Shown here piece after piece: positions 43,101 through 57,211 of a stretch of 64,000 nt of DNA (positions are counted from its first letter, which is position 1; each line of letters begins with the position of its first letter). The DNA is taken from the NCBI RefSeq assembly GCF_000524195.1, contig NW_020170409.1, positions 485,004 through 549,003 of the forward strand. Reading direction: 5' to 3'. A model generated the notes under the pieces. It ran no database searches. It was not told where the DNA came from and worked only from the letters and a program-made list of their open reading frames with translations. Both the position numbers and the translations under genes were made by a program. Origin of the DNA: Echinococcus granulosus. Taxonomy: Eukaryota > Platyhelminthes > Cestoda > Cyclophyllidea > Taeniidae.

Positions 43101-46100
43101 GGTTTCAGCAGTGAAAGCGGCAAAAAGCGCGTGACTGTTTATTAGCATTTACGCTCCACAGTTTGCAGTCTTTTCACCTTCACTTGCCCTTCCACAGTTT
43201 TTGGTAAACACTGAAGTTTTTCTTTCTTCAGATTTCAAGTGCTTTCAGGATTCCCATAGTGGCATAGTGCCGTGGTCCCTTACCATAGCTTGTTTTACAG
43301 CCAAGGTATACCAATGGTTATAAATACTTCTAAACTTTCAAAACAAAGGAAGCGTAGGACTTAAAACTGATTCGTTTGCTAAAAATCACAGTAATACCAG
43401 CAAAAGTTGGCTGAGCTGAGAGTTATTTGCCTGTTTGATTACTGGAAAATTTTCGACTTCACAACGAGGGCGCTTTTCGACATTTGAGTTATAAGTGGAC
43501 AGATTTTAAGAGATGTGAAATAAGTAAACTTACCAAAAACTTGTAGATGACTAAATTAAAAAGTCTTTTTAAAGGTAGGGAAAAGTGGATGTCATTAGGC
43601 ACTACAAAAGACGAGTTTGTGGAATGCAGATGGACGTGGCAAAGCAGTTCCATCATCTTCCCCGCAAATTAAAGGTGGCGTTCTGCGCAAAGCACGAACA
43701 GATGGCGGATCTATGGGAGGCTTGGGAGGAACGGCAGCAGCCAGGATTTATGATCTTTATAATGCAATAAGGTGGGAGTATCATCCAAGCCGCCTCTTTT
43801 GACCAAATAATATTTCCCTTTGTAATCATAAATTTGGATCATTAGGTTCCATGCAATGAGTCTTTCTTAGTTGATAGTACTTTAAAAATTTTCGTGATTG
43901 CATGAAAAAATAACTTTTGGTGTAACCGTGACGTGTGACTGGAGACTTGAAATTCCACAATAGTACGGAAATTTCGCACTTTAATAGCGATTGTTTTGAG
44001 GAAAAAGCCTAATCATTCAAATTTAAGCGGCGGTAGAGCAAGATCTTTAAGCCAAGGAAGCAAGTGCTCTGTGGAATCCTCGGAAATCTCTGGCCTAGTG
44101 AATAGATTCTAAAGCTGTTCTAAGGCTCTAGGCCTCTTTCTTACTACTTCAGCTGATTTTTGCGAATCGACACCTTTCTTCCAGGGAAAAGGGGTGGGGA
44201 AGATCTGCCCCTGGGAAATTGCTTTCCTCTAAAATCGTCACTTCAACTCCTTTTATTTAGAAGGAAAGCTTAACACATCTTTTCCGTTTAATTTATCGCC
44301 ACTGACTCCGTTAGTCTTGATCAAAAACAGACAGAAGAGAACAAGCCGGTTGCTCATTGGTGCATTGGGGAGGAAAAAGAGCAAGCAATCCAGAGTCGAG
44401 GCATTTGTTTTTGCTAAGCCATTTCTCACACAAGCCCCTAAACCGTATTTTAACCTACCATTGTACTTATGTGTTTGACAGTTTACATTGAAAACAAGTT
44501 CTACATAGGTGATCACTTTTCAGATGATCAATTACACTTTTAATTTCAGTCCTGGATGATTACATACAACTGGTGGCAAATCGAAGGAGATCAAGTTCAG
44601 GATTGCAGAGGATTTGCCGAGATAAACAAGTTAGAAACATACAGGACTTGTTACAGTAGCGCGAGAAATTGGTAGCCTTACTTTTTCTGCTAGTTGATAC
44701 CCTGAATTTGACCGCCAGTGTATGAGTGGCGAGGTGACACACTGATCCACTCTGCAATCACCCCATTTGGCTGCATGATGGGCTTGTAAAAGTGACCAAT
44801 CTTCGAGTGTTTTAGCATTAGGTCAAATGCATGAGAGGCTAAGTCTTCATTCAAGCATTGATCCATCTCACAACATCTTTTACTCGTCTGCCGATGTTAA
44901 TTGGTAAGCGGTTTCAGGTAGTCGACTCCGCACTGCACTGGAAATTAGTTATGGGTTCGTTCCAACTTTCAAAGCTAGCTTTGCATCCACATTCGCATTC
45001 AAGTCTTGTTTGGCCAGTGGTAGCAAGAACGATTATAAAATATTATATTTGTAAGATGTTTTTACCCTTAATTTTTCCCAATTAATAATAGTTCTGTTCA
45101 ACAAGGTCCTCCATAAAAGGACTATGCAAACTCTTTGGAAAGCGTCACAGATTAGAAGGAAGGGGAGCATCAACGGTAAGAGTGACTCTCTCGTTAGGAT
45201 AGGAGATAATCTCAGAGTAGCAGTTTTGATCAGGCTCAACCGAAACAGATGTCAACTTTGCCAAGTGGAGCATGCTTACAGATTGAATGAATGAACCATG
45301 ACAGCTTTCCATCAAATTAGTGAGTGACAAGTCACCGCGAATGCTAAAAACCATAGTAAAAGTTTTTTCCAACTACCGAGTCTCAAAATGCTTTTCGATT
45401 AATCAAAATGCTACTTCGACCTTCAATGGGAATTCGTGAGGTTGAACATTTGCACAAGTGAAAGAGGTTGGTAATTTCGCAACAAAATTTGTTACAGGCA
45501 GAAGCCTTTTTTTATTCACAAGTAGATACATTAGGCAGCAATCTGATCGATTGACAGTTGTATCATTTCTGACAGTTTATAACACATCAGTGCTAAAGGA
45601 GTTCCACGAAAATGACTTTTGTAGAGTTTGTACAAACGAAGTTTAATTGTAAAAGAGACTTCGCGTCTCATTACATCCCAAAACCGACGGATGCATTTGG
45701 ATCAAAAAGTCCTTCTTCAAACTGTCAAGCAGAAAACATCTTTTAAAGAACCTCTAAAAATTTCACTTTCTAGTTAAGTCAATCCGGAGTAGGTTATGCT
45801 GGACTACTTTTCGATCGCATTGTTGGATGTAGATTTGCTTGAGTTTTATGGTATGAGACAAACAGAATTGGAAGTAAATTTGTTCTGTAAATGTTCAAGA
45901 AGAGAATTTCTTTTCGACTGCTTTCGACATTCTTTGACACGTGGCTGATGGGATCGCAGTGAACAATCAGCAGCCTTGTCCCATACGAATTGATCAACTT
46001 AAAGGCTACTTCAAAAGCAAGAAATGCCATTTCCCTCAAGCCATAAACATCCTACAGCTACTTAAAAATGATAAGGTCGATTAATGGTTTGATTTACGCC

Positions 46101-47793
46101 AAGCAGTTATTACAAACTACCACGTCTTTGTAACAAAAGGCTAAGACCTACGCTTGACGCTGGTAATGAATGCGCCTGTGGCACAGAGCTACTGGTCAGA
46201 TCTTTTCAATCCCGTTCGCCTATCACTCCGTAATTTTTTTGATGTGGCAGGTCGGAAAAAGCCCAAACTCCATGTCCAAAGCCAGTCCACTCTCTCTTCA
46301 TGTGCGTGTATGTGGGTTTCATCATCAACTCGATACTCTTCAACCCTGTGTTGGTGGATAGTGATGATGTAGTTGATGAGACGAAATAAGTGCAGTAAGA
46401 GTAGGGTGAGAAGGAGGAGGAAAAGAAGGAGGAAATTGTTCCATAGTGTCATTCTTAATCGGAGACGCGGTCTGTCCTCGTTTGCACCTACTCAGGCCAC
46501 ATAGACCCACTCTCCATCTTTCGCTTTAGAGAAAGAATAAGTTGTTTTGATATATCCGTCACTGGCCGATTCAAAGAAGACAGCCCTCTCTCCCTATTAG
46601 CCAATGGAGAAGTGTACAGGCGGTGAACTCCATTAAAGTCAATCTATTCAGAAATGTTACATCAGGGAGAAGTTGATGTTAATTTGTTTGCGGGCCCGAG
46701 TAAAGTGAGCCAATCACGAGTGAGATGAAAACTTCTGGATGAGTTTTGTGGCAATCGGTTTCACTCTTTATGTGACCAGGGTGACCTTCGACAATTCTTT
46801 CTTGTAAAAAAACGGTTACCATAGCCTATGCAAATGAAAAGCGGTTTTTTTGCTAGCCACCCAGCTAATAGTGAATCATGTGTCATTGTTAGTGAAAATG
46901 AATTTTCAACTTCATCCACTTGTGCCCCAAAATTAATCCCATGATTTTCAACTTCACGTCGCGTTTCTCATGCCTTTTTTTACTTATCGGACAATTGTTG
47001 ATGGTAGACCGAAAACCCGTTTCCCATCGCCATCCATTCATCAGTAGTCCGTCATTTTTCAGCACCTTTTTCTCCCGTCTCCATGATGGGAGACGAGGGC
47101 GTTGTTGGTGGACGCTTCGTTAAATCTTACTGCTCAAAATTACTGTCCTTTTTAGTAGGCACCAGAGTATATGAAAAATGATTATTATTTGTCACAAAGA
47201 TGAGTACAATTTTTAGTGATTTAATTAATTTTTCTCTACATTGGCGTAGGCTTTGGCTGCAGAGGATTTAGTGTTTACTATCCTGGTGCTTTGGGATAGC
47301 AGTTAAAGGCGTTTTCATTTTGTCAAGGCCCAATCCCCTGGTTTGAAAATGCTTCTTCTGGGATAGCATTTGTAGATGATTTGACGATCAGCAAGTACAG
47401 CGAAGAAGAATCATCCAGAGAAAGTGGACACAAAGCAGCCCTAGTAAAAAAGCAGAATTTTAAGCAGTAGAAATGCCTTGTAGTACCACCGCTATTTTTC
47501 TCATTGGTAGGTTAAAAGTGAATACATCCTCGCCACCACTTTCACCAATCAATGCCTATGTTTTTAATTTCGTAATTTAAGAACTTTAAATAATTCTTAC
47601 TAAAAATGTTTTACTTTAATAGGTGCTACCTTCCTAAAGGAGCTCTCGTCTAGCGATAGCATAATTTTAGGTGCCGTTGAATTATTGCAAACGGTGCTTT
47701 GTTAACTGCTTCGTCTTCTCAGATAATGAGTGATTTGAAGTTTCCGAGGGTGGAAAAAGGGATCCTTGGAAGTCCCACCTGAGCGTGAAGGGG

Positions 47794-48768
47794 TGAAGAC
47801 GACAAAATTGTCTTATGATCTTAATTCCCTCATTTGTTTAACCACACTTTCGTACTTCGGCTGGACGGCATGGTCCAAGGGCCATGCTAGTGGCCCCCTA
47901 GTCCATCTGTACGTCTGTAATACATATTCTGCCCGTTTGTTATGCCTTCCTTCGTGTTTAGGGAGGGCTTGGAGGAATACATTGGTGGCAGCAAAAAGTA
48001 AACTTGATTCTATAGGACAACTACTCCGAATTCTACTACTAAATGTCAAACCTTAATGTGATGGAAGACGGGGATACATGGGGGTTGGGGGAATGGAAGG
48101 GTTAAAAATGACGTCTTGCCTCGGCAACTACCGCAGCCCCTTGTTCTGCAGGAAGGCTACTAACAACTGAAGTGACACTAGTCCTGACCATAAGCCAATT
48201 GGACAACTTCGTTAAGGAGTTGTCTACCATACCCATATAAAGATGACAATCAAGTAAACACGCGGCACCTCTTCCTCCACCTCTCCACTGGCTGGATAGA
48301 ACCCAGATGTTTATGTGGCTGGGGTGTAATAAAGTGGGACCAAATTGACAGGTTTGAATGGAAGTGAGACCTTATCCCCTCTAAATCATTATAAACTCTG
48401 TTTCGCATTCAATGACTGTTCTTGGGTCCGCGTTCTTATGACTAGCGTTGGACACACGTGATGGTAAGCACATACTTCAGTCTCCGAATCCATTTCTCAG
48501 ATAGGCTGAAGCTCTAGATCCAGTGGAACTGCCAAGAGGGATCAGTAACCTAGCAACTGGATGTCTTCTCAGATGCGCGCAATTTCGAAGACTGACGCGG
48601 CTGGCTAGTGGGTGTGTTTCCTTACAGAGCCGACTACTTTGTGGTAGGCAGTGCGGAAGGTTGTTTAAATCTTATTTTCTGCTCCTCGGGAACTTAAAGG
48701 TCGACAAGGCATTTCCTTCCCAAACATCATGACCTCTTTTGGCTTCAGGAAAATTTCGAGGCACTACA
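47794..48768 (+). mobile_element. Short non-autonomous LTR element C (TRIM-like)
   Basis: The 5' LTR is 47794-47981, starting TGAAGACGACAAAATTGTC and ending GGAGGAATACA. It is followed at once by TTGGTGGCAGCAAAAAG. A stretch such as TGGTGGCAGC resembles the primer-binding site for an initiator-Met tRNA, but the match is imperfect. The 3' end is recognisable from a final AGGAAAATTTCGAGGCACTACA-like tail at 48768. Most of the 3' LTR is shortened or diverged, and its start (about 48.65 kb) is not resolved. The interior core 48000-48522 is non-coding and has an AATAAA within GGTGTAATAAAGTGG. No target duplication is visible. Confidence 0.72.
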
Positions 48769-51671
48769 CTTACTTTTTTGAAAATCCTTTTTACTCTTAG
48801 GCGTAGATTTCAAACGTTTAAATGCATGCAGCAGCAGATAATCATGCTACTCATACAATTTATTTTAAGCTTGGCAAACCTGTACTTATACTACAAAATA
48901 GTTCAACAAAAAATGCAAACAATAAGAAGATAATGGAATTGAAGCAGCCTTTTTAGCAACATAACAATCGCGGTTTAGTAATCTGTGAAAAAGGGTGGAG
49001 ATTTTAATTTTTCGGTGATAATGACAACTCTCAAACCATGAAAGGGTTCCGGAGGGACGATTGTGCGGATACTAACAGTCTATCAATTATCAGGGCTAAT
49101 GGGAAAACCGATGACAGTGATGGACGACTTTTCCTACATGGCGGTAGTCGTAATGGTAACAGGGCTCCGTCAACATCTCTTCCATCTACTGCCCTCATAG
49201 CGCAGCATCGAAAGTGAAGGCGCTCTCTCCTACCTCTGCTGGCGCGCCTTGACGCAGAAACCAGGCACCCTCCAAGCATCTCACCAACAGAGCTTGTCGC
49301 TCAGCCTGGTCTGTGTCGCAATACGTTGTAACAATCTAGTATGGAGGCCATAAAGCAGCTAAAAAGGACCGTGTGGTTTTTGTATGTATTCAATTGCTTC
49401 CTAGGCCGCAGTGGTAAATTTGCATAACCGAATCAGTTCAGGTTTGAATGTAGCAGAAGAACATGCGGAAAAGTAAGTGCGGTGGATACGCCTTGAAAAG
49501 TGTTTTTTTTTTCTGTGAAAACCATGCCGTCGGAGTGAGACATTTGGAAATAGATGACTGTGCTGGTCATGATGTCCTGACGGAAGAGGGAGCAAATTCA
49601 CACATTATACTAGCATGTGCGGCATTTGCAGTACTGCCATTGAGAAAATGCATAATTTTGCATTAAGCTCGTTTTCCCTGATGGGATAGTTTTCTTCTAG
49701 TAGTGTCGGGATGGAGGGGGTGGGGCTAAGTAAGCGAAGCCAACAAACTTTCAGTTTGTGAAATTTGTAAAGGCGACTGCTGAAGTGTGAAGCTGCAGCC
49801 ACGGCCTCCCATTGAGAAGAACCAGTATACAAGGCGGTTGTGAGTCCAGCTAGTTGGTGGACTGGTTAGGAAGTAGTGGGGCGAAGGACAGTGTGTCTAA
49901 TGAGTAGTGGAGGAACGCACGTACATTATTTAAGGAGGCGGGCAAACAGATACGTTTGCTCCTCTCCATCTTCTCCTTTGGTCAGTCAGCGGTGACAACG
50001 GTGGGGAAAAACGCACAATTATAATGGTTTGTTAGGTGGGAAATGTTTTTGTATAAACGAGCTCATATCGGGGAAGGAGGAGGAGAAGGAATTGGTCTGA
50101 GTGGTCGTGGGAGGGTGTTGAATTCCCACGCACAGTTTAATCCTTACTTGGATGAATAATAGTGCTCACTGTATCTGAAGCATGCCTCCCTAAGTTTTGA
50201 TCCTCATAAATGCGAAGGGCAACTGAGTCCAGCCAGGACATCCGGGGTCAAGGTTTATGAACACCACGCACGCAAGCAGGCGATTTACCTGTTGAATAAA
50301 ATGCTTAGGGTTGTGAATCCACCCAGCCGTCGTTGAAACTCCTAAAGCATTCTATTCAAGTGAGCATTAGTGAGTCTCTGGGTGTTTTCTCTTTTTCTCT
50401 AACATGGAATTTGGCTCATGACCAAAAGCTGTTACATGCACACACACATACACCCTACCACTTGTCTGCCATCATGTTTAGCGTGTCTGGACTGACCCAT
50501 GAAAGACGTGCACTCACTATTGGCACTTGTAATAGGCTAGACGTGGCATTTACCTGCCTGTCACAGATAATCATCCTTTAAAAGGCAAAATTACTTCAAA
50601 TCTCCATCACTAGCTGAACATCGCCACCAAATTTGGCTTTTATTCCTACCTCCTTTAAGCGCCCCGAAATTTATTTTGTTCAGTCTCAAAAACACACCCA
50701 ATCCAATACGCGACATGGACTCTCAGGCTCATAGCGTGATATGCCATCGAGTAAATTTTACGCATGAAATTTCAGCTCTCCCATGGAAAACATTAATTCG
50801 GCTAAGATACGCGGCGCGTTACTACTGACAATACCAAGAAACGTTTTATTGACTGCTTAACAGCTCCGGATCAGAAGAAGGCTAAGGCCAATTATACATT
50901 CTGAGAATTCGCCAGCCTTTTGCGTAGTAGAAAAAAAGAATGCATGATTTAGTAGGCATACCTGCCAGCGGCTTGAATGCGTCAATTATCCGCCTTTTCT
51001 CTTTCGTAGTTTCACATGCCTTTCTCGCTGCGCCTTTGTTGGCAATGAGATAATGACGAGACTGTCAACTTGATGTACCGCACTCAGCAACGGTTCTGCT
51101 GATTGAGTTCTGCTTATCATTCTTGGATGTAGAAATAATTTCACGGCCTTTCTTCATGGAACATCGGTAACTGCATTGTCACTGTTAACTATTACTTGAA
51201 GAGAATATCTTGAAAGCATTTGAAAAAGTACGAATTGTGCGTTAAATGGATAAGCAATCGAGCTCACTTTGCTGTAATATTGGTAGAGGATTTTTAATGC
51301 AACAAGTTTTAATCACTAAATCTGTTTATTCGTTTTCCTTGATTTTAATCCGAGAAATTACTGAGAGACTGCATTTTTCCTATGGAGTCTCCGTGATTAG
51401 GCGTCTGCGACACTTTGTTGTGTAACGTGAAAGTAGACGCACTTTTGACAGTGTTATCTACTCAATTCATAAGAGTTGGAATATAGTTTTATCAAATGAC
51501 CCATTCTGCACATTTTTGTTACGTGAGTCCAGAAGTGCATCAACCATCAAAGCCTAAAAGCTTCGTTGTCCTAAAACAACAATGTCTTCCAAAAACCAGA
51601 AGAGGATACGATTATCATGCAATGGAACGTATTTTTGCTTTTCTGCAGTCAACATAAATTCATAAAGAACC

Positions 51672-51693
51672 CGCGTCACATATTTGTGACGTC
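51672..51693. repeat. GTCAC-N6-GTGAC palindrome, copy 2
   Basis: Core GTCACATATTTGTGAC followed by GTC. It is preceded by AAGAACCC, which also precedes the third copy near 56.07 kb. Confidence 0.6.
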
Positions 51694-54600
51694 TGTAAAG
51701 GTGTCAACAAATGTAAATACATATTATTAGCTGCTGCATTTAAAGTAATTTGTACCTAATTTAGCACAATTTTTTCTTGAGAATAATGAATTATGCTATT
51801 TATTACAATATCTCTGCTTTTTTTCCTAATTTCAAAGTTAAGAGGGAATATGCACGTTATAATTTGTATAAAGACTTTGGTGATAAGAAAATTACATTTT
51901 ATTGTAAAAAAAAATTTTGCGAAAGTTGCACTCTACAGCGTTGGGATGATGATCGACGTTTTATTCAAATCATAAATTCCAAGTGTTTTTTATCTATCGA
52001 GAGATTCCCATCTGCCACCGATTTCCGCAGAAAGCCATCTTTTTGAAACCACGAAGCCAATGGCAGAATTGCATCATACTGCTCCTCCGTGCCATATAAA
52101 CGTTCTTAGAGTTGCTTTAACTCTGACATGTCCTTGAAATTAGTTTGCTCAAGCAAGCCAGATTTAAGTGGGAGGCGAAAGATTGGGAAAATGAAACGGC
52201 GTTTATAAAAAGCAATTGGTTTTACTAATAGTTCTTTAATCTAAATGTTTTATATTTGTTTCCTGAACGTTGAGTTTTCATACAACTTAAAAGGGACTGC
52301 CAAACGATACAACAACTAGGATGCTGAATCTTTGTACCCTTATTTACCAAAGTTTGTGCTGCGTTTTAGAACTATGCGTTTACTGAAAAGGTTACGTTTT
52401 CATTACTTAAATAATAGCCACGTATGGGCAAGGCCTAATGATATTAATGTATTTTTCATAAAACACGGCGGATGAAATGGACCTAGCGCAGCTCCAGATC
52501 TAAGCTGGTGTTATATTTTTGGCTCTGCTGTGGTTGTTTAAGGTTATTTTGGCATCACAGGCCTTGAGCCATGATTTGATGAGCCCTCCTTTCTATAGAT
52601 TATACATCCTATACAAGGCTTGGCGAAGCATCCTACCAAATAATCAGGTAGAACTCGATCGCTCTCAGAGATCCTACTAAGGTTTAAAACACAATATATT
52701 AAAATTTGTTCAATTCTCTTACTTTTATCGGTCGAAGTTTGTCTTTGATGACTTGTCTGATAATTTGGCTACTGTACTTTTCCCGCATATTCCATTAAGT
52801 ATATCATCCAAAACAAGTAGAAATCGACACATAACCTTCGCAAAGAGACTATAGCTAGGTGTTAGATACCAATGAACGTCCCATCAAGTTAAAGAAGAAG
52901 GAACGTCGTTCTTGGTAAGCTTTGACTATAATTGCAGATCGGTTCATTGCAGGAATAAAGTAACCGTCGGGAATCTCCAATTCTGCTAACATCTACTTGG
53001 GCAATATTGATGTTAATTGGATAGATGATTCCGGGGCCTCCAAAGTGGTACCATGGAAATGTACTAAAAGTTTTAAACTCTTTTACTTGTAAAATGAAGC
53101 AGTTTTCCGACTACTATGCCCCAAAACTTATTCGAGGAGGTAACTCAGGTGCCACCAAGATGAGTACAAAAAGCTTCCTTAAGACCCTGCTTACAATCAT
53201 CCTGTTTTTTCACTAAAGTGGCAGGTGCAGTTACACTACTACCGCCTATGCAGTGATTAAATGAAGCACATTAAATACCACCTGTCACCCACTACTGCCT
53301 ATCACAGGTACTGTGCACATGGGGGTGTTTTTTAACATCACTAACATGTGCCCCGTGCCCCATGACTGCGCCTTCTCTTCCGTCATTTACCCTCACCTCG
53401 CCATGACTATGTTGACAGTGATGATCTGAGGAGGGAGACATAATATGCCTGGCTATATATGACAGATGATTAGCTAAAAAGTGTTCTTTCCTGGTGTTAG
53501 CTCTTTCAACCAAGTCAGCAAAAAGCACGCAGTGAGGTGCGATGCTATGAGATGGAGTGAGGAGAACAAAGAACGCACCGACGCTGTGCTTGTGTGCTAG
53601 TTGGGATGATAAATCTTCCAGTTTATTTTTGACGGAAGGTAGGAACTCAATTGCAGGCCACATACTAGAGAGATGACACTTTTTGACATTCTCGAACAAT
53701 CATTCGAAATCTCCAGGGCGACAGACAAGATTGTTGCTGAGGCGATTGAATAAACTCATATGGAAGGGCAATGCAGACATTGAATTTTACAAACCACGAC
53801 TACGCTTAAAGTACTCAGTGGAGAGACTAAAATCCCTTCAGGATAAGGAAAAAAGAGTGCCTCTTGTGGTTAGTTCTCACGGCAAATGAAAGGTCAACTG
53901 GGCTAGCTACTTCCGTGGTCTTGCAGGTCGAGTTGAATGTTAATAGACATTAACCAAGACCATCAATTTAAGCCCAAAAACGCGGCATTGAAGTCAGCCA
54001 AAAAACTAGAAAGTGCTTAAAACCCATCCTTGTTCTTCTTTACCTCAAAATCCCCCGCTCTGATGAAGTAAAGACCACGGAGAGACAAAATCTGCCAAAG
54101 ACTTCGCAGACCCAATTCAAAATTATGTGAAACTTCTTCTTTTTTTTACACGGATGCTGAAGTCCTTGTAGGCAACCAAATCATTTAGACCTACTTTTGT
54201 GTCAGCGCAGTACCATCTGTCAGCATCTTTGCATGTGAGTTAAAATGAAAATGGCGTAACCAATGGGATCCATGTAAACCCTCTCAATTCGCGCAGCAAC
54301 CCAAGTGGAGGGGTTGCAAAGAACAGTGAGCATGACTTGGAGCAACCAGAATTTAAAAATGCAGGTTGGATAACTTTGATGGGGTATCTATATTCAGTTG
54401 CATGGGAGTGATTTTGAGGAGCAAAGTAGAATTGCAACACGTCTGCTTGGAGGAACAGATGGATAAGAGCTGCTAATTATGGAATCATTTCTGAAGATTC
54501 AGCATGGATTTGAAAGGTACCAGGAGTGCCTTAAAGATTGGATTTGTCTATCCTCCATAATGCAGCCCCGAAGGATGTAAAAGTAATTGAACATTTTTTG

Positions 54601-55582
54601 TTTAACATTACCCAAGAATTTACAGCTTCGATGAGGTGGAAAGCAAGAATTGCACATTCGGCGAGAGGTGGTGGTATTGTAAAAACTCACTTTTCATGAG
54701 CAAATGAGATAAAAGGATGGAGATTAGTAGGTGGCACACGTTCAAAAGTTTTGTGTCCAAGGGACCTGAAATAGCACAACGATGGAGGGACTAGCTTGCC
54801 CCTTGAGGTGCACTTGAGGCAAGTGAACACTGAGTGAATGAGTTTTCCACCTCCACAAACAAGGAGAACAATGAATGAATATTCCAAAACTTGTCTTAGT
54901 ACACGATTAGGCAGGTCAGGCGACGTCTACCTGAAAAGTAGAGGATTAACTGGGCTTATTCAAGTGAGGAGAATGAGGTGGCCGAAAAAAAAGACCAGTA
55001 GAAGTAGGAGTTTTGGTGTTAATCCGCACCAGTCTAATACGATGAGGCAGTAATGATTGGACAACTGCTTCTAATGTCACCAGGGGTAAATTAAAGTCTT
55101 CAAGTGATAAAAACACGTTTTGAAAGGCAAAAAAAGGCAAAATAGCCCTGCCTACTGCGGCAAAAACTTACTACTTCTTTGCTAATTTCGTAGAATACGG
55201 ATGAGATCCATCCCATTGCCACGAATATTAAATAAATGATTTAAAGTCAATTTTTGCTTTAGAAAGTAAGTCCAATGAAACACTCATCGTATTTAAATGG
55301 GCGAATTAGCGTTCCTTGTGATAAATTTCTTTGCATGACCTCCATCAATTCCAAATCATTTTTAATAAACGGCTGGAGGGTGGCCCAGGAGGAGATGAAC
55401 CAACGGCAATTGTGAAGGCATAGCTGCTGTGCTGTCGCCTGCGTACTACGAGGGCACACACACAAAAGGTATTTGCCTGAAAAAAACACGGTTACTTCTA
55501 CTGCTGATGGTGATGGTGATGAAGGAGGCGAAGGAGGTTTGCACAATCAATCACTGTCCATTGAGGGCGAGAGCTTCTTTAG

Positions 55583-55598
55583 CACACACACACACACA
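55583..55598 (+). repeat. Short (CA)n run
   Basis: Eight CA units. Confidence 0.75.
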
Positions 55599-56072
55599 AA
55601 CTGAGAGTAAGATAAATTACCCTTGTTAGTGCATGGCCTCCTCTGAAGGAAGACGAAAAGGTGTTGCCCCTCACTGCCTGTTTCTCCTTTTACGCCAAAA
55701 CGGAGTCCCATTCGTACGTGGCGAAGTGATTCTAAAAGGGAATCGGTAATCCGGAGTCATTCAATATTGTGGATTATGCAGCCAGAGAAACCGATGATGA
55801 GAGCACAAACATTCTTTAATATCTAGCACAAATCAGTCTGAAAATTGTCAATAGCTCCAAAGAGCGATTCTAAATACCAAGCGAATTGGTTTAGAGGAAT
55901 CTTACACACTAACCACGTGATCTAGACTCAAGTCAGTATCCTGATGCATTAGCTACCCAAGTCTCGACCCACCGGTTCTTTCCCTCACGTCAAAAGCCAA
56001 AATAATTTGACTGTCATCAGGTCAATAAGAAGGTTCGTTAAGACCACAGGTATCGCATATCGATAGAGAACC

Positions 56073-56094
56073 CATGTCACACATACGTGACGTC
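56073..56094. repeat. GTCAC-N6-GTGAC palindrome, copy 3 (diverged)
   Basis: Core GTCACACATACGTGAC followed by GTC. It matches copy 2 at 17 of 22 positions and shares the AGAACCC lead-in with it. Confidence 0.5.
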
Positions 56095-57060
56095 AGCGGT
56101 GGATGTTAGACATCAATTGGTAAAATGAAACAAACCAAGTTTTCATCAAGAAGTGAAATTGCAAGGTAAATGCAAATTGTGAAATACAACTAGTGCTACA
56201 AATCACCGTCTACGTGCCTTCTTTTTCTTTATCTTTCTAAATGAAAATTTTTAATTTGCCAGGCTTTTAAATTCAACCATACCAATGTGCCAGTTTGCCG
56301 AAGGCACGGTAACAAAAGGAGTGTCAATGGGATGAACCATCGTGACGCTTCATCGTATACTTTGCCCTTCACTGATTACACCATCTGTCGATTTATGTTT
56401 CCCCATAAGTGGTTCATTTGGTAGACCCTTGATGTATGCTTGACGTTCTGATTTAAACCTGACAACATCTGTTTGCGATAGATAGTTGCAAAAGCAGACC
56501 GGTTGAGTTTAAAACAAGGAAAGAGTGGTAGAACGGTCCAGGTCTACGAAGATTTATTTAAGTTTTTTTTTCACTTTTTGGGAAATTGAACAACAACTTG
56601 CATCATATTAGCAAAATACCCCTTCGGCCTTTTAACCAGCTCAAGTGTTCACCCCCTCTGCTAATGTAGAGAAGTGGTGGAGAGCTTGTGCCGAAGTAAC
56701 ATGAACAGATCGTCATATCACCGAGGAGCTGGTAGAAACCAGTGGAGCCTGAAAAGTCCATTTATCGAAGTAGACAATTTAAACAAATGACTTTTTATTA
56801 CGCTGCATTTACTGTAGAATCACTGAGGCATGAATTAAAATAAGTCACTTCAATCCCTCCGTGTCTGAGGCGTTGTAGTGAGTATATAAACCAAACGCGT
56901 TTGGACATTTAAATTGGTGGATAATTCAACCTCCATACTAGAATTGCAACCTGTCAATCTAACGTGTCAACTATCCATTCACCCATCAATCTATCCTCAG
57001 CGAGTGGGGTGGTCCCGATTGTCAATCAAGAGCCCTACCTCTGCCTCGTTGTGGTGTGGA

Positions 57061-57086
57061 GGGGGTGGGGAGGGGTGAGGAAGGGG
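57061..57086 (+). repeat. G-quadruplex-prone G-runs
   Basis: Runs of 5, 4, 4 and 4 G separated by short spacers (T, A, TGAGGAA). This satisfies the four-run rule on the plus strand. Confidence 0.7.
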
Positions 57087-57156
57087 ACAACGCCAGACTT
57101 TTAAAATTATGTCATCCACAAATCTTTCCGCCTTTTGGTAGGCCTGTTTTCAAGAT

Positions 57157-57211
57157 GTCATTCAGTCAGTCATTTAGACAGCCAGTTAGTCAATCATTCA
57201 GTCAGTTAGTT
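57157..57211 (+). repeat. Degenerate (CAGT/TAGT)n tandem repeat
   Basis: About a dozen imperfect four-base units around CAGT, TAGT and CATT. Confidence 0.7.

Larger units (their letters stand above)
26423..47793. other. Long gene-poor tract
   Basis: About 21 kb with no recognisable gene, apart from one diverged repeat pair (27.6 and 40.0 kb) and CA/GT microsatellites. The longest frame is 138 codons (31014-31430, minus) and resembles no family I know. It has an overlapping frame behind it (31379-31660), so a decayed gene is possible but unsupported. Confidence 0.5.

Noticed and set aside
50510..50540. ATTGGCACTT seed resembling a miR-96 family microRNA
   Set aside because: I could not fold a convincing precursor around it and the match outside the seed is poor.
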